DNA of 64,000 nt from Allobosea vaviloviae (GCF_001298265.1 NZ_LGSZ01000060.1:1-64000), one strand, 5' to 3'; counted from the first letter of the stretch, positions 37,313-47,915 are shown. Program-made: numbers and translations. Notes: generated from the letters alone by a model not told the origin.

Positions 37313-38422
37313 ATGACCCTGCAACGCCAAATCGGTTTCTGGCTGATCTCGCTCGTCGTCTTCGTGCTGTTTCTCGTCGTCCTGCGCGATGTGCTCCTGC
37401 CGTTCATCGCGGCGCTGGCGCTGGCCTATCTGCTCGATCCGCTGGCCGACCGGCTGGAACGCATGGGGATGAGCCGGCTTGCGGCGACGATCGCGATCCT
37501 CTTCGTCTTCCTGCTGATCTTCGTGCTGGCACTGGTGCTGCTCGCGCCGCTGCTGGGCCAGCAACTGGCGGGGCTGGTGGCCCGGCTGCCTGCCGATGCA
37601 GCAAAGTTGCAGGCGCTGGTCCTGGAGCAAGGCGGGCCCTGGCTGGAGCGCTTCGGTGGAACCAGTCTGACCGAGGAGGCGAAGAGCTCGCTCGGTGACC
37701 TCGTCGGCCAGGCGACCAAATGGGTCGGTAGCGTGCTGCAATCGCTCTGGACTGGCGGCACGGCGATCATCGGCGTGTTCTCGCTTCTGGTGCTGACGCC
37801 GGTCATCGCCTTCTATCTGCTCGTCGACTGGGACCGGATGTGCGCCACGGTCGACAGCTGGCTGCCGCTCGACCATCGCGAAACGATCCGCGGGCTGCTG
37901 CACGAGATGGATGTCGCCATTGCCGGTTTCCTGCGCGGGCAGGCGCTGGTGTGCCTGCTGCTGGGCATCTTCTATGCCGTGGGCTTGAGCATTCTCGGCG
38001 TCAATTTCGGCGCGTTGATCGGGATCATCTCGGGCTTTCTGTCCTTCATTCCCTATGTCGGCTCCCTGACCGGACTCGTGCTTTCGGTCGGCGTCGCGAT
38101 CGTGCAGTTCTGGCCTGACTGGACGTGGCCGCTGGCGACGCTCGCCGTCTTCGCCGCCGGGCAGTTTCTGGAGGGCAACATCTTCCAGCCGAAATTCGTC
38201 GGCGATTCGATCGGCGTGCATCCGGTCTGGCTGATGTTCGCGCTGCTCGCCTTCGGTTCGCTGTTCGGCTTCGTCGGACTTCTGCTTGCGGTGCCGCTGG
38301 CGGCCGTCATCGGCGTGCTCTGCCGCTTCGCGCTGCGGCAATATCTCGCCAGCAACATCTACCATGGCGGCGACGCGGCACGGGCGGCGCAGGTGCAGGC
38401 CCGCATCGGCAGCGATGCCTGA
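37313..38422 (+). CDS. AI-2E family (PerM-like) permease
   Basis: A 369-aa inner-membrane protein of the AI-2E/PerM family with about seven or eight hydrophobic helices. Family traits are RDVLLPFIAALALAYLLDPL at the start, ITPVIAFYLLVDWDRM-type sequence in the middle (here LTPVIAFYLLVDWDRM), GFLRGQALVCLLLGIFYAVG and FLSFIPYVGSLTGLV. Members export quorum signals, ions or lipids; no specific role can be assigned. The stop overlaps the hdaA start by eight bases, so the two genes are translationally coupled. Confidence 0.88.
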   Translation: MTLQRQIGFWLISLVVFVLFLVVLRDVLLPFIAALALAYLLDPLADRLERMGMSRLAATIAILFVFLLIFVLALVLLAPLLGQQLAGLVARLPADAAKLQALVLEQGGPWLERFGGTSLTEEAKSSLGDLVGQATKWVGSVLQSLWTGGTAIIGVFSLLVLTPVIAFYLLVDWDRMCATVDSWLPLDHRETIRGLLHEMDVAIAGFLRGQALVCLLLGIFYAVGLSILGVNFGALIGIISGFLSFIPYVGSLTGLVLSVGVAIVQFWPDWTWPLATLAVFAAGQFLEGNIFQPKFVGDSIGVHPVWLMFALLAFGSLFGFVGLLLAVPLAAVIGVLCRFALRQYLASNIYHGGDAARAAQVQARIGSDA

Positions 38423-39107
38423 GCAGCCCGCCCGCCCGCGCCAGCTCGCCTTCGACCTGCCGGTCGACAGCCGGCACGGCGTCGAGGATTTCCTGATCGG
38501 CCCGTCGAACGAGGCGGCCTATGGCCTGGTCGAACGCTGGCCGGCCTGGCCCGACGCCTGGCTGCGGCTGGTCGGCCCCGACGGCGCCGGCAAGACCCAT
38601 CTTGCAGCGATCTGGGCCAAGGCTGCCCATGCCTGGATCGTGCCGGCCTCGGAGGTTGTCGAGGGCAACGTTCCGCATCTGGTATCGGGCGGCGCGCTGG
38701 TCCTCGAGGATTGCGACAGGGGCTTGAGCGACGAGGCCGCGCTGTTCCATCTGATGAATGCGATCAAGGCGCGCCGCGGCTATCTGCTGATGACGGCCCG
38801 CCAATCGCCGGATCAATGGGGGCTGCGCGTGCCGGACCTGCTGTCGCGGCTGCGGCTGGCGCCACATGCCACGATCGAGCCGCCCGACGACGCGCTGTTG
38901 CGCGCCGTGCTGGTCAAGCTCTTCATCGACCGCCAGCTCGTCGTCGATACCGGCATCATCGAGATGCTGGCGCTGCGGATGGAACGCTCCTTCGCGGCCG
39001 CGCGCACGCTGGTCGATGCGCTCGACCGGCTCTCGCTCGAACGCGGGCGCCGCGTGACGCGCCCGTTGGCTGCGGAAGCGCTGGCTGCGCTTTTTCCCGA
39101 GGACTGA
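38415..39107 (+). CDS. hdaA: HdaA, DnaA-inactivating replication regulator
   Basis: A 230-aa AAA+ protein homologous to DnaA domain III but lacking its DNA-binding domain. In alphaproteobacteria it works with the DNA clamp to make DnaA hydrolyse ATP and prevent re-initiation. The start QPARPRQLAFDLPVDSRHGV contains the QLxF-type clamp-binding motif. The Walker A loop is GPDGAGKTHLA; ALVLEDCDRGL replaces Walker B; DLLSRLRLAPHATIEPPDD carries sensor features. It overlaps the upstream permease gene, a common order in the group. Confidence 0.92.
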   Translation: MPEQPARPRQLAFDLPVDSRHGVEDFLIGPSNEAAYGLVERWPAWPDAWLRLVGPDGAGKTHLAAIWAKAAHAWIVPASEVVEGNVPHLVSGGALVLEDCDRGLSDEAALFHLMNAIKARRGYLLMTARQSPDQWGLRVPDLLSRLRLAPHATIEPPDDALLRAVLVKLFIDRQLVVDTGIIEMLALRMERSFAAARTLVDALDRLSLERGRRVTRPLAAEALAALFPED

Positions 39108-39116
39108 GGCCGGCCG

Positions 39117-40370
39117 TCAGCCGGCGCGGCCGGAGCATGCTTCGGCCGGCGAGGCGACCAGCCGGGCATGCATCGCCTCGACGAGGAGATCGTGAGCGCG
39201 TGCCGCAATGGCGTCCAGCGATGGCGTCTTGACGAACATCGCGGCGGCCTTCTCGCCGAGCTGTTCGCGCGTCGGCAGGACGGGCAAGTGCCAGTTCGAG
39301 GCGTCCCAACTCGCCAAAGTGTCATGCGCCTGCTGCTGGAATTCCGCGAACCGATCTCCGGCGCGCTCCTGCAATTCGGCCAACGCCGTCTTGAGCTCGG
39401 CCAGCGTGATGCTTGGCAGCTGCATGTCGGCGAGACTGGGCGTCGCGGCATAGGCCTCGCGGAAGGCGATGACGACGCGGTCGAGCGGCACCGATGCCGC
39501 GAGCCGCTCGGCCGAACGCTCGATGACGCGCGGGGGCAGGGCCTGGGAGCGCTCGATCACGGCCTGCGGGGGCTGCTTCAGGTCCCAGACCAGGCGCAGC
39601 TTCGAAAGCCCGAGAATGGTGTAGTAGGTCGGGTCGATCTGCCACCAATGGAAGCCCTGCCGCACGCTGTACTGGTAGGCGTGGTGGTTGTTGTGCCAGC
39701 CTTCGCCCATGGTGATGATCGCCAACCACCAGTTGTTGCGGCTCTCGTCGCCGGTCACATAGTCCTTGTCGCCATGCACATGGGCGAGCGAGTTGATGCA
39801 GAAGGTCGCGTGATAGACCGCCACCGTCGACCAGAAGAAGCCGACGAACAGACCGGCCCAGCCATCGATCGCAAAGCAGAGCACAGCCAGCAGGATCGCC
39901 GGTGCGATCTCGAAGCGGTGCAGCCAGCGTAGTTCCGGGAACTTCGTCAGGTCGGGAATCGTCGACTCATCGAAGCTGTGATGGTCGCGGCTGAAGATCC
40001 AGCCGACATGGGAATAGGCGAAGGACGTCTGCACCGGAGAATGGACGTCGTGCTCGGTGTCGGCGTAGCGATGATGATGGCGGTGTTTCGAGGCCCACCA
40101 GAACACGCTCTTCTGGGCCGTCGACTGCGCCAGCAGCGCCAGCACGAACTGGAAGAACCGGCTGGTCTTGTAGGTGCGATGCGAGAAGTAGCGGTGATAG
40201 CCGCCCGTCACTGCAAACATCCTCAGCCAATAGAGGCCGATGGCGAGCCAGATCGAGGTCGCGGTCACTCCGCTCCAGATGGCGCCGAAACAGGCCAGAT
40301 GCGCCAGGACGAAGGGGACGGCGGACGGATAGACGATGTCGCCGTCATCATGATGGGAAGTGCTGCTCAA
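39117..40370 (-). CDS. Fatty acid desaturase (delta-9 acyl type)
   Basis: A 417-aa membrane di-iron enzyme that introduces a double bond into acyl chains. The three histidine boxes are intact: HRYFSHRTYKTSRF, SKHRHHHRYADTEHD and GEGWHNNHHAYQYS. About four or five membrane helices lie between them. The C-terminal third (from about 265) is soluble and helical and is not part of the minimal desaturase. The TTG at 40370 with AGAGG upstream is my preferred start; an ATG 32 codons further up lacks a good site. It lies on the minus strand between hdaA and ppk. Confidence 0.9.
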   Translation of the reverse strand: MSSTSHHDDGDIVYPSAVPFVLAHLACFGAIWSGVTATSIWLAIGLYWLRMFAVTGGYHRYFSHRTYKTSRFFQFVLALLAQSTAQKSVFWWASKHRHHHRYADTEHDVHSPVQTSFAYSHVGWIFSRDHHSFDESTIPDLTKFPELRWLHRFEIAPAILLAVLCFAIDGWAGLFVGFFWSTVAVYHATFCINSLAHVHGDKDYVTGDESRNNWWLAIITMGEGWHNNHHAYQYSVRQGFHWWQIDPTYYTILGLSKLRLVWDLKQPPQAVIERSQALPPRVIERSAERLAASVPLDRVVIAFREAYAATPSLADMQLPSITLAELKTALAELQERAGDRFAEFQQQAHDTLASWDASNWHLPVLPTREQLGEKAAAMFVKTPSLDAIAARAHDLLVEAMHARLVASPAEACSGRAG

Positions 40371-40578
40371 AATGGCCTCTGTCGGATGGGGCGGCGCCTG
40401 TCGCAACCGTGCGGGACGACACTGTGCCGCTTCGCGCACGAAACAGGACCCCCGCCCGCCATGCAAGGGGACCGCTCGACGCAGGGCCTGAGGCGATGCC
40501 GCGCGATATGTCGCAAATGATGTCGTGTGTCATCGAAGCGTCACGCTAGGATGGCTCAAGACGGGCAAGGAGACCAAA

Positions 40579-42810
40579 GTGGCGAGAGCAGTGAGCGGAA
40601 CAAGAGCCAAGCGAATGAGCACGCAACCGAGTGTCATCGAAGCTGTGGACGTCGTTCCCACCGAAGAGACCGTGTCGCTGCGCAATTTGCCCGCACGCTT
40701 CATGAATCGCGAACTGTCCTGGCTGCAGTTCAACCGCCGCGTCATGGAAGAGGCATCCAACCGAAACCATCCGCTTCTGGAGCAATTGCGCTTCCTGTCG
40801 ATCTCGGCGGCCAATCTCGACGAGTTCTTCATGGTGCGCGTCTCGGGCCTGCGCGAGCAGCTCAAGGCCGGCGTGGTCACGCCGAGCCAGGACGGGCTGA
40901 CGCCGGCCGAGCAGCTCGGCGAACTCGGCAGGGCGGTCTCGGCGCTGACCGACGACCAGCAGGCGCGCTGGGTCGAGCTCAAGCGCGACCTGCACGAAAA
41001 CCGCATCCACCTGCTGGCGCCGGACGATATCGGCCCGTCGGAGCGTCTCTGGCTCGAGGATTACTTCCTGAACTACGTCTTCCCGGTGCTGACGCCGCTG
41101 GCGATCGATCCGGCCCATCCCTTCCCGTTCATCCCCAATCTCGGCTTCACGCTGGCGCTGGCGCTGGAGCGGATCAGCGACGGCCGCCAGCTCGACGCGC
41201 TGATACGCGTACCGGTCAAGATGGATCGCTTCATCGAGCTGCCCGACCTCGCGCGGGAGGGCCTGCGCCGCTTCATCACGCTGGAGGATGCGGTCTCGCT
41301 GTTCATTAGCAAGCTGTTCCCTGGCTATGACGTGAAGGGCACCGGCTCGTTCCGTGTCATCCGCGACACCGATCTCGATGTCGAGGAAGAGGCCGAGGAC
41401 CTGGTGCGGGTCTTCGAGACGATGCTCAAGCTGCGCCGGCTCGGTGTGGTCATCCGTCTCGAGATCAGCGCCGGCATGCCGGCCCATCTGCGCAAGCTGA
41501 TCGTGCGTGAACTGAAGGTCGATGAGGACGAAATCGTTGCTGTCGAGGGAATGATCGGCCTCAGCGAGCTGGCCCAGCTCGTAAGCGTCGATCGGCCGGA
41601 CCTGAAGTTCAAGCCCTACAACGCCCGTTTCCCCGAGCGGATCCGCGAGCATGGCGGCGATTGTTTCGCGGCGATCCGGCAAAAGGACCTGCTCGTCCAT
41701 CACCCCTACGAATCCTTTGACGTCGTCGTGCAGTTCCTGGAGCAGGCGGCGCGCGACCCCAATGTCGTGGCGATCAAGCAGACGCTCTACCGCACCTCGT
41801 CGAACTCGCCGATCGTCAAGGCGCTGACCGAGGCTGCCGAAGCCGGCAAGTCGGTGACCGCGCTGGTCGAGCTCAAGGCGCGCTTCGACGAGGAGGCGAA
41901 TATCCGCTGGGCCAAGGAGATGGAGCGCGCCGGCGTCCAGGTCGTCTACGGCTTCATCGAGCTCAAGACCCACGCCAAGCTCTCGCTCGTCGTGCGCCGG
42001 GAGGCCGGGCAGCTCGTGACCTACTGCCATATCGCGACCGGCAACTACCATCCGATCACGGCGCGCATCTACACCGACGTCTCGTTCTTCACGGCCGATC
42101 CGGTGATGTCGCAGGATGTCGCGCGCGTCTTCAACTTCATCACCGGCTATGCCGAGCCGGCTGAGCTGGAGAAGATGTCGGTCTCGCCGGTGGGGCTCAA
42201 GCAGCGCCTGCTCGACGACATCGCCGAGGAGATCGCGCATGTGAAGGCGGGCCGGAAGGGCGCGATCTGGGGCAAGTGCAACTCGCTGGTCGACCCGGAG
42301 ATCATCGACGCGCTCTATGATGCCAGCCAGGCCGGGGTCGAGATCGATTTCGTCGTGCGCGGCATCTGCTGCTTGCGGCCGGGCCTTCCCGGCCTGTCCG
42401 AGAACATCCGCGTCAAGTCGATCATCGGGCGTTTCCTCGAGCATACCCGCGTCTACGCCTTCGGGGCAGGGCACGGCCTGCCGTCGCCCAAGGCGAAGCT
42501 CTACATCTCCTCGGCCGATCTCATGCCCCGCAATCTCGACCGGCGCGTCGAGGCGCTGACGCCGATCCTCAACCCGACGGTCCACCAGCAGCTGCTCGAA
42601 CAGATCATGCTCGCGAACTTCCTCGACAACGAACAGAGCTGGACGATCTTGCCCGATGGCGGCTCCCGACGCATTGTCCCGGCGCCGAACGAAGAGTCGT
42701 TCAACGCCCATAAGTACTTCATGACGAACCCGAGTCTGTCCGGACGTGGAAAATCTCTCTCCAATTCGAGTCCCCGTTCCCTTTCACGCCGAGGGGGGCG
42801 CAAGAACTGA
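40579..42810 (+). CDS. ppk: Polyphosphate kinase 1
   Basis: A 743-aa enzyme that polymerises ATP gamma-phosphate into polyphosphate. Conserved features include [17 protein letters not shown] near the start, [36 protein letters not shown], and the catalytic-histidine region [21 protein letters not shown] 40579 with AAGGAG six bases upstream is the best start; a later ATG at 40615 is possible. The GTG of ppx follows the stop by one base, so synthesis and degradation of polyphosphate are encoded together. Confidence 0.97.
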   Translation: MARAVSGTRAKRMSTQPSVIEAVDVVPTEETVSLRNLPARFMNRELSWLQFNRRVMEEASNRNHPLLEQLRFLSISAANLDEFFMVRVSGLREQLKAGVVTPSQDGLTPAEQLGELGRAVSALTDDQQARWVELKRDLHENRIHLLAPDDIGPSERLWLEDYFLNYVFPVLTPLAIDPAHPFPFIPNLGFTLALALERISDGRQLDALIRVPVKMDRFIELPDLAREGLRRFITLEDAVSLFISKLFPGYDVKGTGSFRVIRDTDLDVEEEAEDLVRVFETMLKLRRLGVVIRLEISAGMPAHLRKLIVRELKVDEDEIVAVEGMIGLSELAQLVSVDRPDLKFKPYNARFPERIREHGGDCFAAIRQKDLLVHHPYESFDVVVQFLEQAARDPNVVAIKQTLYRTSSNSPIVKALTEAAEAGKSVTALVELKARFDEEANIRWAKEMERAGVQVVYGFIELKTHAKLSLVVRREAGQLVTYCHIATGNYHPITARIYTDVSFFTADPVMSQDVARVFNFITGYAEPAELEKMSVSPVGLKQRLLDDIAEEIAHVKAGRKGAIWGKCNSLVDPEIIDALYDASQAGVEIDFVVRGICCLRPGLPGLSENIRVKSIIGRFLEHTRVYAFGAGHGLPSPKAKLYISSADLMPRNLDRRVEALTPILNPTVHQQLLEQIMLANFLDNEQSWTILPDGGSRRIVPAPNEESFNAHKYFMTNPSLSGRGKSLSNSSPRSLSRRGGRKN

Positions 42811-42811
42811 G

Positions 42812-44323
42812 GTGCTGAACGCGCCGGGGCGCCTCGGGCTCGGCGCCGGGACACTCGCGATCGTCGATATCGGCTCGAACTCCGTGCGTCTCGTGGTCTA
42901 CGAGATGGTGGCGCGCGCCCCCGCGCAGGTCTTCAACGAAAAGGAGATGGCGGGGCTCGGCCGCAACGTCGCCTCGACGGGCAAGCTCTCGACGGGCGCG
43001 ATGCGCAAGGCGATCGAGGCGCTCGTCCGCTTTCGCATTCTCTGCGAGGCGATGCATGTCAGCGAAATCCGCGTCATCGCGACGGCCGCCGCACGCTATG
43101 CCAGCAATGGGCCGCAATTCATCGAGCGGGCCGAGGACGCCATCGGGCAGCCCATCGAGCTGATCTCGGGTGATCGCGAGGCGATCTTGTCGGGGCTGGG
43201 CGTCATCGCGGGGTTCGACAATCCCGATGGCGTGGTCGGCGATCTCGGCGGCGGCAGCCTCGAACTGATCACCGTCGCACGCGGCGAGGTGGGAGAGGGG
43301 GCGAGCGTGCCGCTCGGCGGCCTCGCCTTGCTCGACCGTTCGAAGAACTCGCTGAAGGCGGCAGAGAAGATCGTCAAGGACGAACTCGACCGGCTGCCGC
43401 AGGTCGAGGCCATGAAGGGCCGGGACTTCTATGCCGTCGGCGGCACCTGGCGCGCGCTCGCGACGCTCCACCAGCATCAGGTGAATTATCCCCTGAACGT
43501 CATGCACGGCTATACGCTGCAGGCGAAAGACATCGCTGATTTCGTGAAGCTGGTCGAGAAGTCCGATCTGACGGGACTGGAGGCGATCGATTCGGTGTCG
43601 TCGGCGCGGCGCCCGCTCCTCGCCTATGGCGCGCTCGTGCTCGACGAGCTGATCAAGCGCGGCAAGCCACGCGCGGTGATCATCTCGGCGCAGGGCGTGC
43701 GCGAAGGGCTGCTCTACGAGCAGCTCTTGCCGGAGGAGCGTGCCGCCGACCCGCTGCTGCGGTCGGCGCGCGACTACAATCACCTGAGGGCCCGCGATCC
43801 GCGCCACGCCGCCGAATTGATCGCCTGGAGCCGGGTCATCCTGGAGACTGCGGGCCTGTCCGGCGACGAGCCGTCGTCGCGTCTGATCGAATCGGTCTGC
43901 CTGCTTTCGGATATCGGCTGGCGCGCCCATCCCGATTATCGGGGCGAGCAGAGCATGAACGTCATCGCGCATGCCTATTTCACTGGCATCGACCATGTCG
44001 GCCGGGCCTTTCTCTCGCTGGCGATCTTCCACCGTTATGCCGGGCTGAAATCCAGCTCGCCTGCGGCGACGGCGCTGCGGGCCCTTTTGCCGCCGCCCAT
44101 CCTGGAACGGGCCATGCTGCTCGCGGCCATCTTCCGCGTCGCCTATCTCCTATCAGCGGGCATGGCCGGGCTACTGCCCCGGATGCCGGCAGCCTGTGTG
44201 GATGGACGCTTGATCCTGCGCTTTCCCGACGATCTGCGTCCGCTGGCGAGCGAGCGTGTCGTCGGCCGCCTGAAGCAGCTCGGCAAGCTTCTGGGGCGCG
44301 AGGTCGAGATCGCGCGGATCTAA
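42812..44323 (+). CDS. ppx: Exopolyphosphatase (Ppx/GppA family)
   Basis: A 503-aa actin-fold phosphatase that removes terminal phosphate from polyphosphate, or pppGpp. Motifs are AIVDIGSNSVRLVVYE and VVGDLGGGSLELITV, with the catalytic glutamate in VIATAAARYASNG...ELISGDREA. A C-terminal HD-like helical domain contains SDIGWRAHPDYRGEQ. The start is the GTG at 42812 just after the ppk stop; a GTG inside ppk at 42746 is possible. The stop overlaps the convergent UbiH-type gene by four bases. Confidence 0.93.
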   Translation: MLNAPGRLGLGAGTLAIVDIGSNSVRLVVYEMVARAPAQVFNEKEMAGLGRNVASTGKLSTGAMRKAIEALVRFRILCEAMHVSEIRVIATAAARYASNGPQFIERAEDAIGQPIELISGDREAILSGLGVIAGFDNPDGVVGDLGGGSLELITVARGEVGEGASVPLGGLALLDRSKNSLKAAEKIVKDELDRLPQVEAMKGRDFYAVGGTWRALATLHQHQVNYPLNVMHGYTLQAKDIADFVKLVEKSDLTGLEAIDSVSSARRPLLAYGALVLDELIKRGKPRAVIISAQGVREGLLYEQLLPEERAADPLLRSARDYNHLRARDPRHAAELIAWSRVILETAGLSGDEPSSRLIESVCLLSDIGWRAHPDYRGEQSMNVIAHAYFTGIDHVGRAFLSLAIFHRYAGLKSSSPAATALRALLPPPILERAMLLAAIFRVAYLLSAGMAGLLPRMPAACVDGRLILRFPDDLRPLASERVVGRLKQLGKLLGREVEIARI

Positions 44324-45495
44324 CGGCCCATTCCCCCGGCCAGTCCCTGGCGCATGACGAGGCGGCGCAGCGGCCGCAGCCGCGACAAGGCGAGCAGCCC
44401 CGCGCCGCGCAGCAGATCGGCCGGCATCAGATCGGTCAGCAGCGTCCGATTGAGCGCGTCGACCGCGCCGGTACGCAGGCGCACATCCGCTGTCCTGGCA
44501 CGGTCATAGGCCGCGACGACGGCGGATGCGCCCGGATCGGACGCAGCCGAGACCGCCTCCCGCAACGCCATCACGTCCCGCAGGCCGAGATTAAGCCCCT
44601 GGGCGCCGATCGGCGGGAAGACATGCGCGGCCTCGCCGATCAGGACCATGCGGCCCGCGCCGAAACGCTCGACCGACAAACCGCCCATCGGCACGCGGCC
44701 GCGCGGCCCGTCAAGCGCCATCGCCCCGAGCAGCGAATGGGCCTGGGCCTCGACGCGACGCGCGAAGGCGGCATCGTCCAGCGCAGCGACGGCATCGGCC
44801 TCGTCGGGATCGAGCAGCCAGACCAGCGAGGAGCGCCGGCCGGGCAGGGGGACGAGGGTGAAAGGCCCCTTGCGGGTGTGGAATTCCGTCGACGTCTCGC
44901 GATGGTCGCGGGTGTGGCTGAGAATCGCGGTCAGCGCGACTTGCGGATAGCGCCACTCGCGAGCCGCGATGCCGGCGGCCACCCGCACGCGCGACTGCCG
45001 GCCATCGGCGCCGACGACGAGGCGCGCGCGCAAAGGCGTGAAGCCCTCCCCGGTCAGCGTCACCCCGGCATCGTCGGCGACGATCTCCGAGACCAGCCCC
45101 GCCAGGTGCCGGATCGTGTCAGTCTCTTTGACCTTCGCTGCGAGCGCTTCGACCAACTCGGCGTTCTCGACGTTCCAGCCGAAGGCGTCGAGACCGACCT
45201 CGGAGGCCTTGAACTCCACCGGCGGCTGGCGGAACAGGCTGCCGGTGTCGTCCACCAGCCGCATCACGCATAGCGGCGCGGCACGCTCGGCAAGCGCACC
45301 CGCCAATCCGAGATCTCCGAGCAACCGCCAGGAACCGTCGAACAGGGCAACCGTGCGCCCGTCACGCGGGGCTTGGTGCGGGCCGACGACCGCGACGCTC
45401 AGCCCGCGTTCCGCCAGCGCCAGCGCTGCGGCGAGACCGACGGCGCCCGCACCGACGATGGCGATATCGATGGAATGGGCCTCGATCGAACTCAT
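44320..45495 (-). CDS. UbiH/UbiF-family FAD-dependent hydroxylase
   Basis: A 391-aa flavin monooxygenase of the ubiquinone-hydroxylase group. The FAD-binding GxGxxG is AIVGAGAVGLAAALALAERG near residue 12; RLVVGADGRQSRVR is the middle DG motif, and IGEAAHVFPPIGAQGLNLGL the GD-type motif that closes the FAD site and marks the Ubi hydroxylases. Which ring position it hydroxylates cannot be inferred. It converges with ppx and has no obvious operon partner. Confidence 0.88.
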   Translation of the reverse strand: MSSIEAHSIDIAIVGAGAVGLAAALALAERGLSVAVVGPHQAPRDGRTVALFDGSWRLLGDLGLAGALAERAAPLCVMRLVDDTGSLFRQPPVEFKASEVGLDAFGWNVENAELVEALAAKVKETDTIRHLAGLVSEIVADDAGVTLTGEGFTPLRARLVVGADGRQSRVRVAAGIAAREWRYPQVALTAILSHTRDHRETSTEFHTRKGPFTLVPLPGRRSSLVWLLDPDEADAVAALDDAAFARRVEAQAHSLLGAMALDGPRGRVPMGGLSVERFGAGRMVLIGEAAHVFPPIGAQGLNLGLRDVMALREAVSAASDPGASAVVAAYDRARTADVRLRTGAVDALNRTLLTDLMPADLLRGAGLLALSRLRPLRRLVMRQGLAGGMGR

Positions 45496-45677
45496 GCAAC
45501 GTGGCTAGCCCAAGATGCCGGGCTTGACCACAGGCCGAGGCGTCGCAGGCGCGCGCCGGGCGCAGCGAAGAGAGCCTCCGCCATCGCACAGACGTGATGC
45601 ACGGTCCGCGCGGCGGCGCCGTTGCGCGGCCCGGGGAAGGCCTTATGGTCCTGACGCAAAGTCGAGGGAGACGAGTC

Positions 45678-46652
45678 ATGGTCAAGGCGATCCGCGTTCA
45701 CAAGGTGGGCGGGCCAGAGGTGTTGCAGGTCGAGGACATCACGCTGCCCCAACCCGGGCCGGGCGAACTCCTGGTCAAGAATCGGGCCATCGGCCTGAAC
45801 TTCATCGACACCTATTTCCGCAGCGGGCTTTATGCGGCGCCGCAGATGCCCTTCGTTCCGGGCAATGAGGGTGCCGGCGAGGTCCTGGCGGTCGGACCCA
45901 ATGTCACCGAGTTCAAGCCGGGCGACCGCGTCGCCTATGTCGCGACGCTGGGCTCCTATGCCGAGGAGCGGGTCGTCGCGGTCAACTCGACCGTGGCGCT
46001 TCCCGAAGCCGTTTCCTTCGAGGCCGCCGCCAGCATGATGCTCAAGGGCATGACGGCGGAATACCTGCTGCACCGGACCTACAAGGTGAAGCCGGGCGAC
46101 ACCATCCTCGTCCATGCCGCCGCTGGCGGCACCGGGCTGATCCTGTGCCAATGGGGCAAGGCGCTTGGCGCGACCGTGATTGGGACCGTCGGTTCCAAGG
46201 AGAAGGGCGAGCTCGCCAAGGCGCACGGCGCCGACCACGTCATCCTCTATCGCGAGGAGGATTTCGTCGCGCGGGTGAAGGAGATCACCGGCGGCAAGCT
46301 CTGCGCCGTGGTTTATGACGGCGTCGGCAAGGATACCTTCCTGCCCTCGCTCGACTGCCTGCAGCCCTTCGGCGTGCTGGCGAGCTTCGGCAATGCGTCC
46401 GGCGCGGTGGAGCCGTTCAATCTCGGGCTGCTCGGGCCGAAGGGCTCGTTGTATGTGACGCGCCCGACGCTGTTCACCCATATCGCCAGGCGTGAGACGA
46501 TGGTCGAGATGGCCGCCAACCTGTTCGGGGCGGTGTCCTCCGGCAAGGTCGTGGTGCCGGTCAATGCCCGCTTCGCCCTGACGGACGCCGCCAATGCGCA
46601 TCGCGCGCTGGAAGGGCGCGGCACCACCGGCTCGACGGTGCTGATTCCCTGA
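45678..46652 (+). CDS. qor: NADPH:quinone oxidoreductase, zeta-crystallin type
   Basis: A 324-aa cytosolic MDR-family enzyme that reduces quinones with NADPH. It lacks zinc ligands, as expected for the quinone reductase branch. Motifs are IGLNFIDTYFRSGLY, VPGNEGAGEVLAVGPNV, LKGMTAEYLLHRTYKVKPGD and the nucleotide fold HAAAGGTGLILCQWGKALGA. ATG 45678 follows GGAG at a good distance. It diverges from the UbiH-type gene. Confidence 0.92.
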   Translation: MVKAIRVHKVGGPEVLQVEDITLPQPGPGELLVKNRAIGLNFIDTYFRSGLYAAPQMPFVPGNEGAGEVLAVGPNVTEFKPGDRVAYVATLGSYAEERVVAVNSTVALPEAVSFEAAASMMLKGMTAEYLLHRTYKVKPGDTILVHAAAGGTGLILCQWGKALGATVIGTVGSKEKGELAKAHGADHVILYREEDFVARVKEITGGKLCAVVYDGVGKDTFLPSLDCLQPFGVLASFGNASGAVEPFNLGLLGPKGSLYVTRPTLFTHIARRETMVEMAANLFGAVSSGKVVVPVNARFALTDAANAHRALEGRGTTGSTVLIP

Positions 46653-46766
46653 TCGGTATATCCCCCTGACGGCAGCCGATTGCGGCAATATCGCCAAAGT
46701 CGGCTGCTAGATGCTCGCCTCATCCGGAACGTGCCGGGTGGGAGCGGTGGGAGCAGGCGCGTCGCC

Positions 46767-47825
46767 ATGAAGAGGGTTTCGCTGGCGCTCGGGCTTGGGC
46801 TCGGTCTGGCTGCGGCCGGCACGCTCGTGCTGCCGCCCGGCTGGCAGCACTGGCAGTTGCTCGCCGCTGCCGAGGATCCTGTCGCGCTCGCTGATCTGCG
46901 CCTGGCGCAGGTGTTGTCGGCGCAGCGTCTTGATGCCGAGATCGACAGCGCCATCGCGGCGCGCGACGCCGAATTGACCGAGAGTCTGATCGCGCTCGCC
47001 GGTACGCAAGACATTCCCGTCTCGTTTGAGCAGAAACGCCGCCTGCAGGTCCTCAAGGATGGCGCGTTGGGCCAAGCCGTCACCGATTTCGGCCATGGTT
47101 TCGTGGCCGGCGACCGCGAAAGCGGTGCTGCCTTTGCGGGCGCCCTCGTCGGGGACGTCAGCGGCTATGGCGATCTGCGCGATCTCGCGGTCGAGGGCCG
47201 CAAATGGCTGGGCGGGGAAGGCGCCGACCCGACCGTGCTCGCTATCGCGGCTGCGGGGCTCGCGATCAGCGCCGCGACCTGGATCAGCTTCGGCGGCACT
47301 TTGCCGGCCCGCAACGGCCTGAGCGTGGTCAAGGCGGCGAGCAAGACAAAGCTGCTGTCGCCAGCCCTGACCGCCCATCTGACCCGCGTCGCGGCCGGCG
47401 CGATCGACCGCCCCGCCTTGAACGCCAGCCTCGCCGCCGCCTCGCGCTTCGATATTGCCGCCGCGCGTGTGGCCGCGGGCGGCATCGTCAAGCCCGCCGC
47501 GATGGCCCGCTTCTCGACGCTCGGCCAGGATTCCGGCGCCGTCTATGCCCGCACCGGCCAGCGCGGCCTGCGCCAGGTCCTCAGTCTCGCCGACGATGCC
47601 GGCGACATCGGCAAGGCGGCCAAGCTGAGCGCGGCGAAGGGCACGACCACGCGGGCGATCCTGAAGCTGCTGGGACGTGGCGCGCTCGTGCTGGGCGCCT
47701 TGAGCCTCAGTGCCGTCGGCTGGATGCTGGCGCTGATCGGCTACGCGGTCGCGATCGCGATGCTGGCGCAACGCTTCGGCTGGTGGCTGGGCCGCAGACT
47801 GTTTCCGCGGAGGGCGACTGCCTGA
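46767..47825 (+). CDS. Hypothetical Ala-rich membrane protein
   Basis: A 352-aa protein with a signal-like N-terminus (SLALGLGLGLAAAGTLVL), a segment of moderate hydrophobicity near 155-175 (TVLAIAAAGLAISAATWISF) and a strong double hydrophobic region near the C-terminus (GALVLGALSLSAVGWMLALI and YAVAIAMLAQRFGWWLG). Between them are Ala-rich amphipathic helices (RLAQVLSAQRLDAEIDSAIA). I do not recognise a named family. It stands alone after qor; ATG 46767. Confidence 0.6.
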   Translation: MKRVSLALGLGLGLAAAGTLVLPPGWQHWQLLAAAEDPVALADLRLAQVLSAQRLDAEIDSAIAARDAELTESLIALAGTQDIPVSFEQKRRLQVLKDGALGQAVTDFGHGFVAGDRESGAAFAGALVGDVSGYGDLRDLAVEGRKWLGGEGADPTVLAIAAAGLAISAATWISFGGTLPARNGLSVVKAASKTKLLSPALTAHLTRVAAGAIDRPALNASLAAASRFDIAAARVAAGGIVKPAAMARFSTLGQDSGAVYARTGQRGLRQVLSLADDAGDIGKAAKLSAAKGTTTRAILKLLGRGALVLGALSLSAVGWMLALIGYAVAIAMLAQRFGWWLGRRLFPRRATA

Positions 47826-47915
47826 CGCAATCCGCCTCGCCCGAATGAACCGAATGCTGCGATGCCGCGACGAATGGCTGTCAGCGCATGCTGATGCTCA
47901 TTCGGACACACTTCC

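Noticed and set aside
40546-42711. 721-codon minus-strand ORF opposite ppk
   Set aside because: Antisense shadow of ppk with no recognisable motif.
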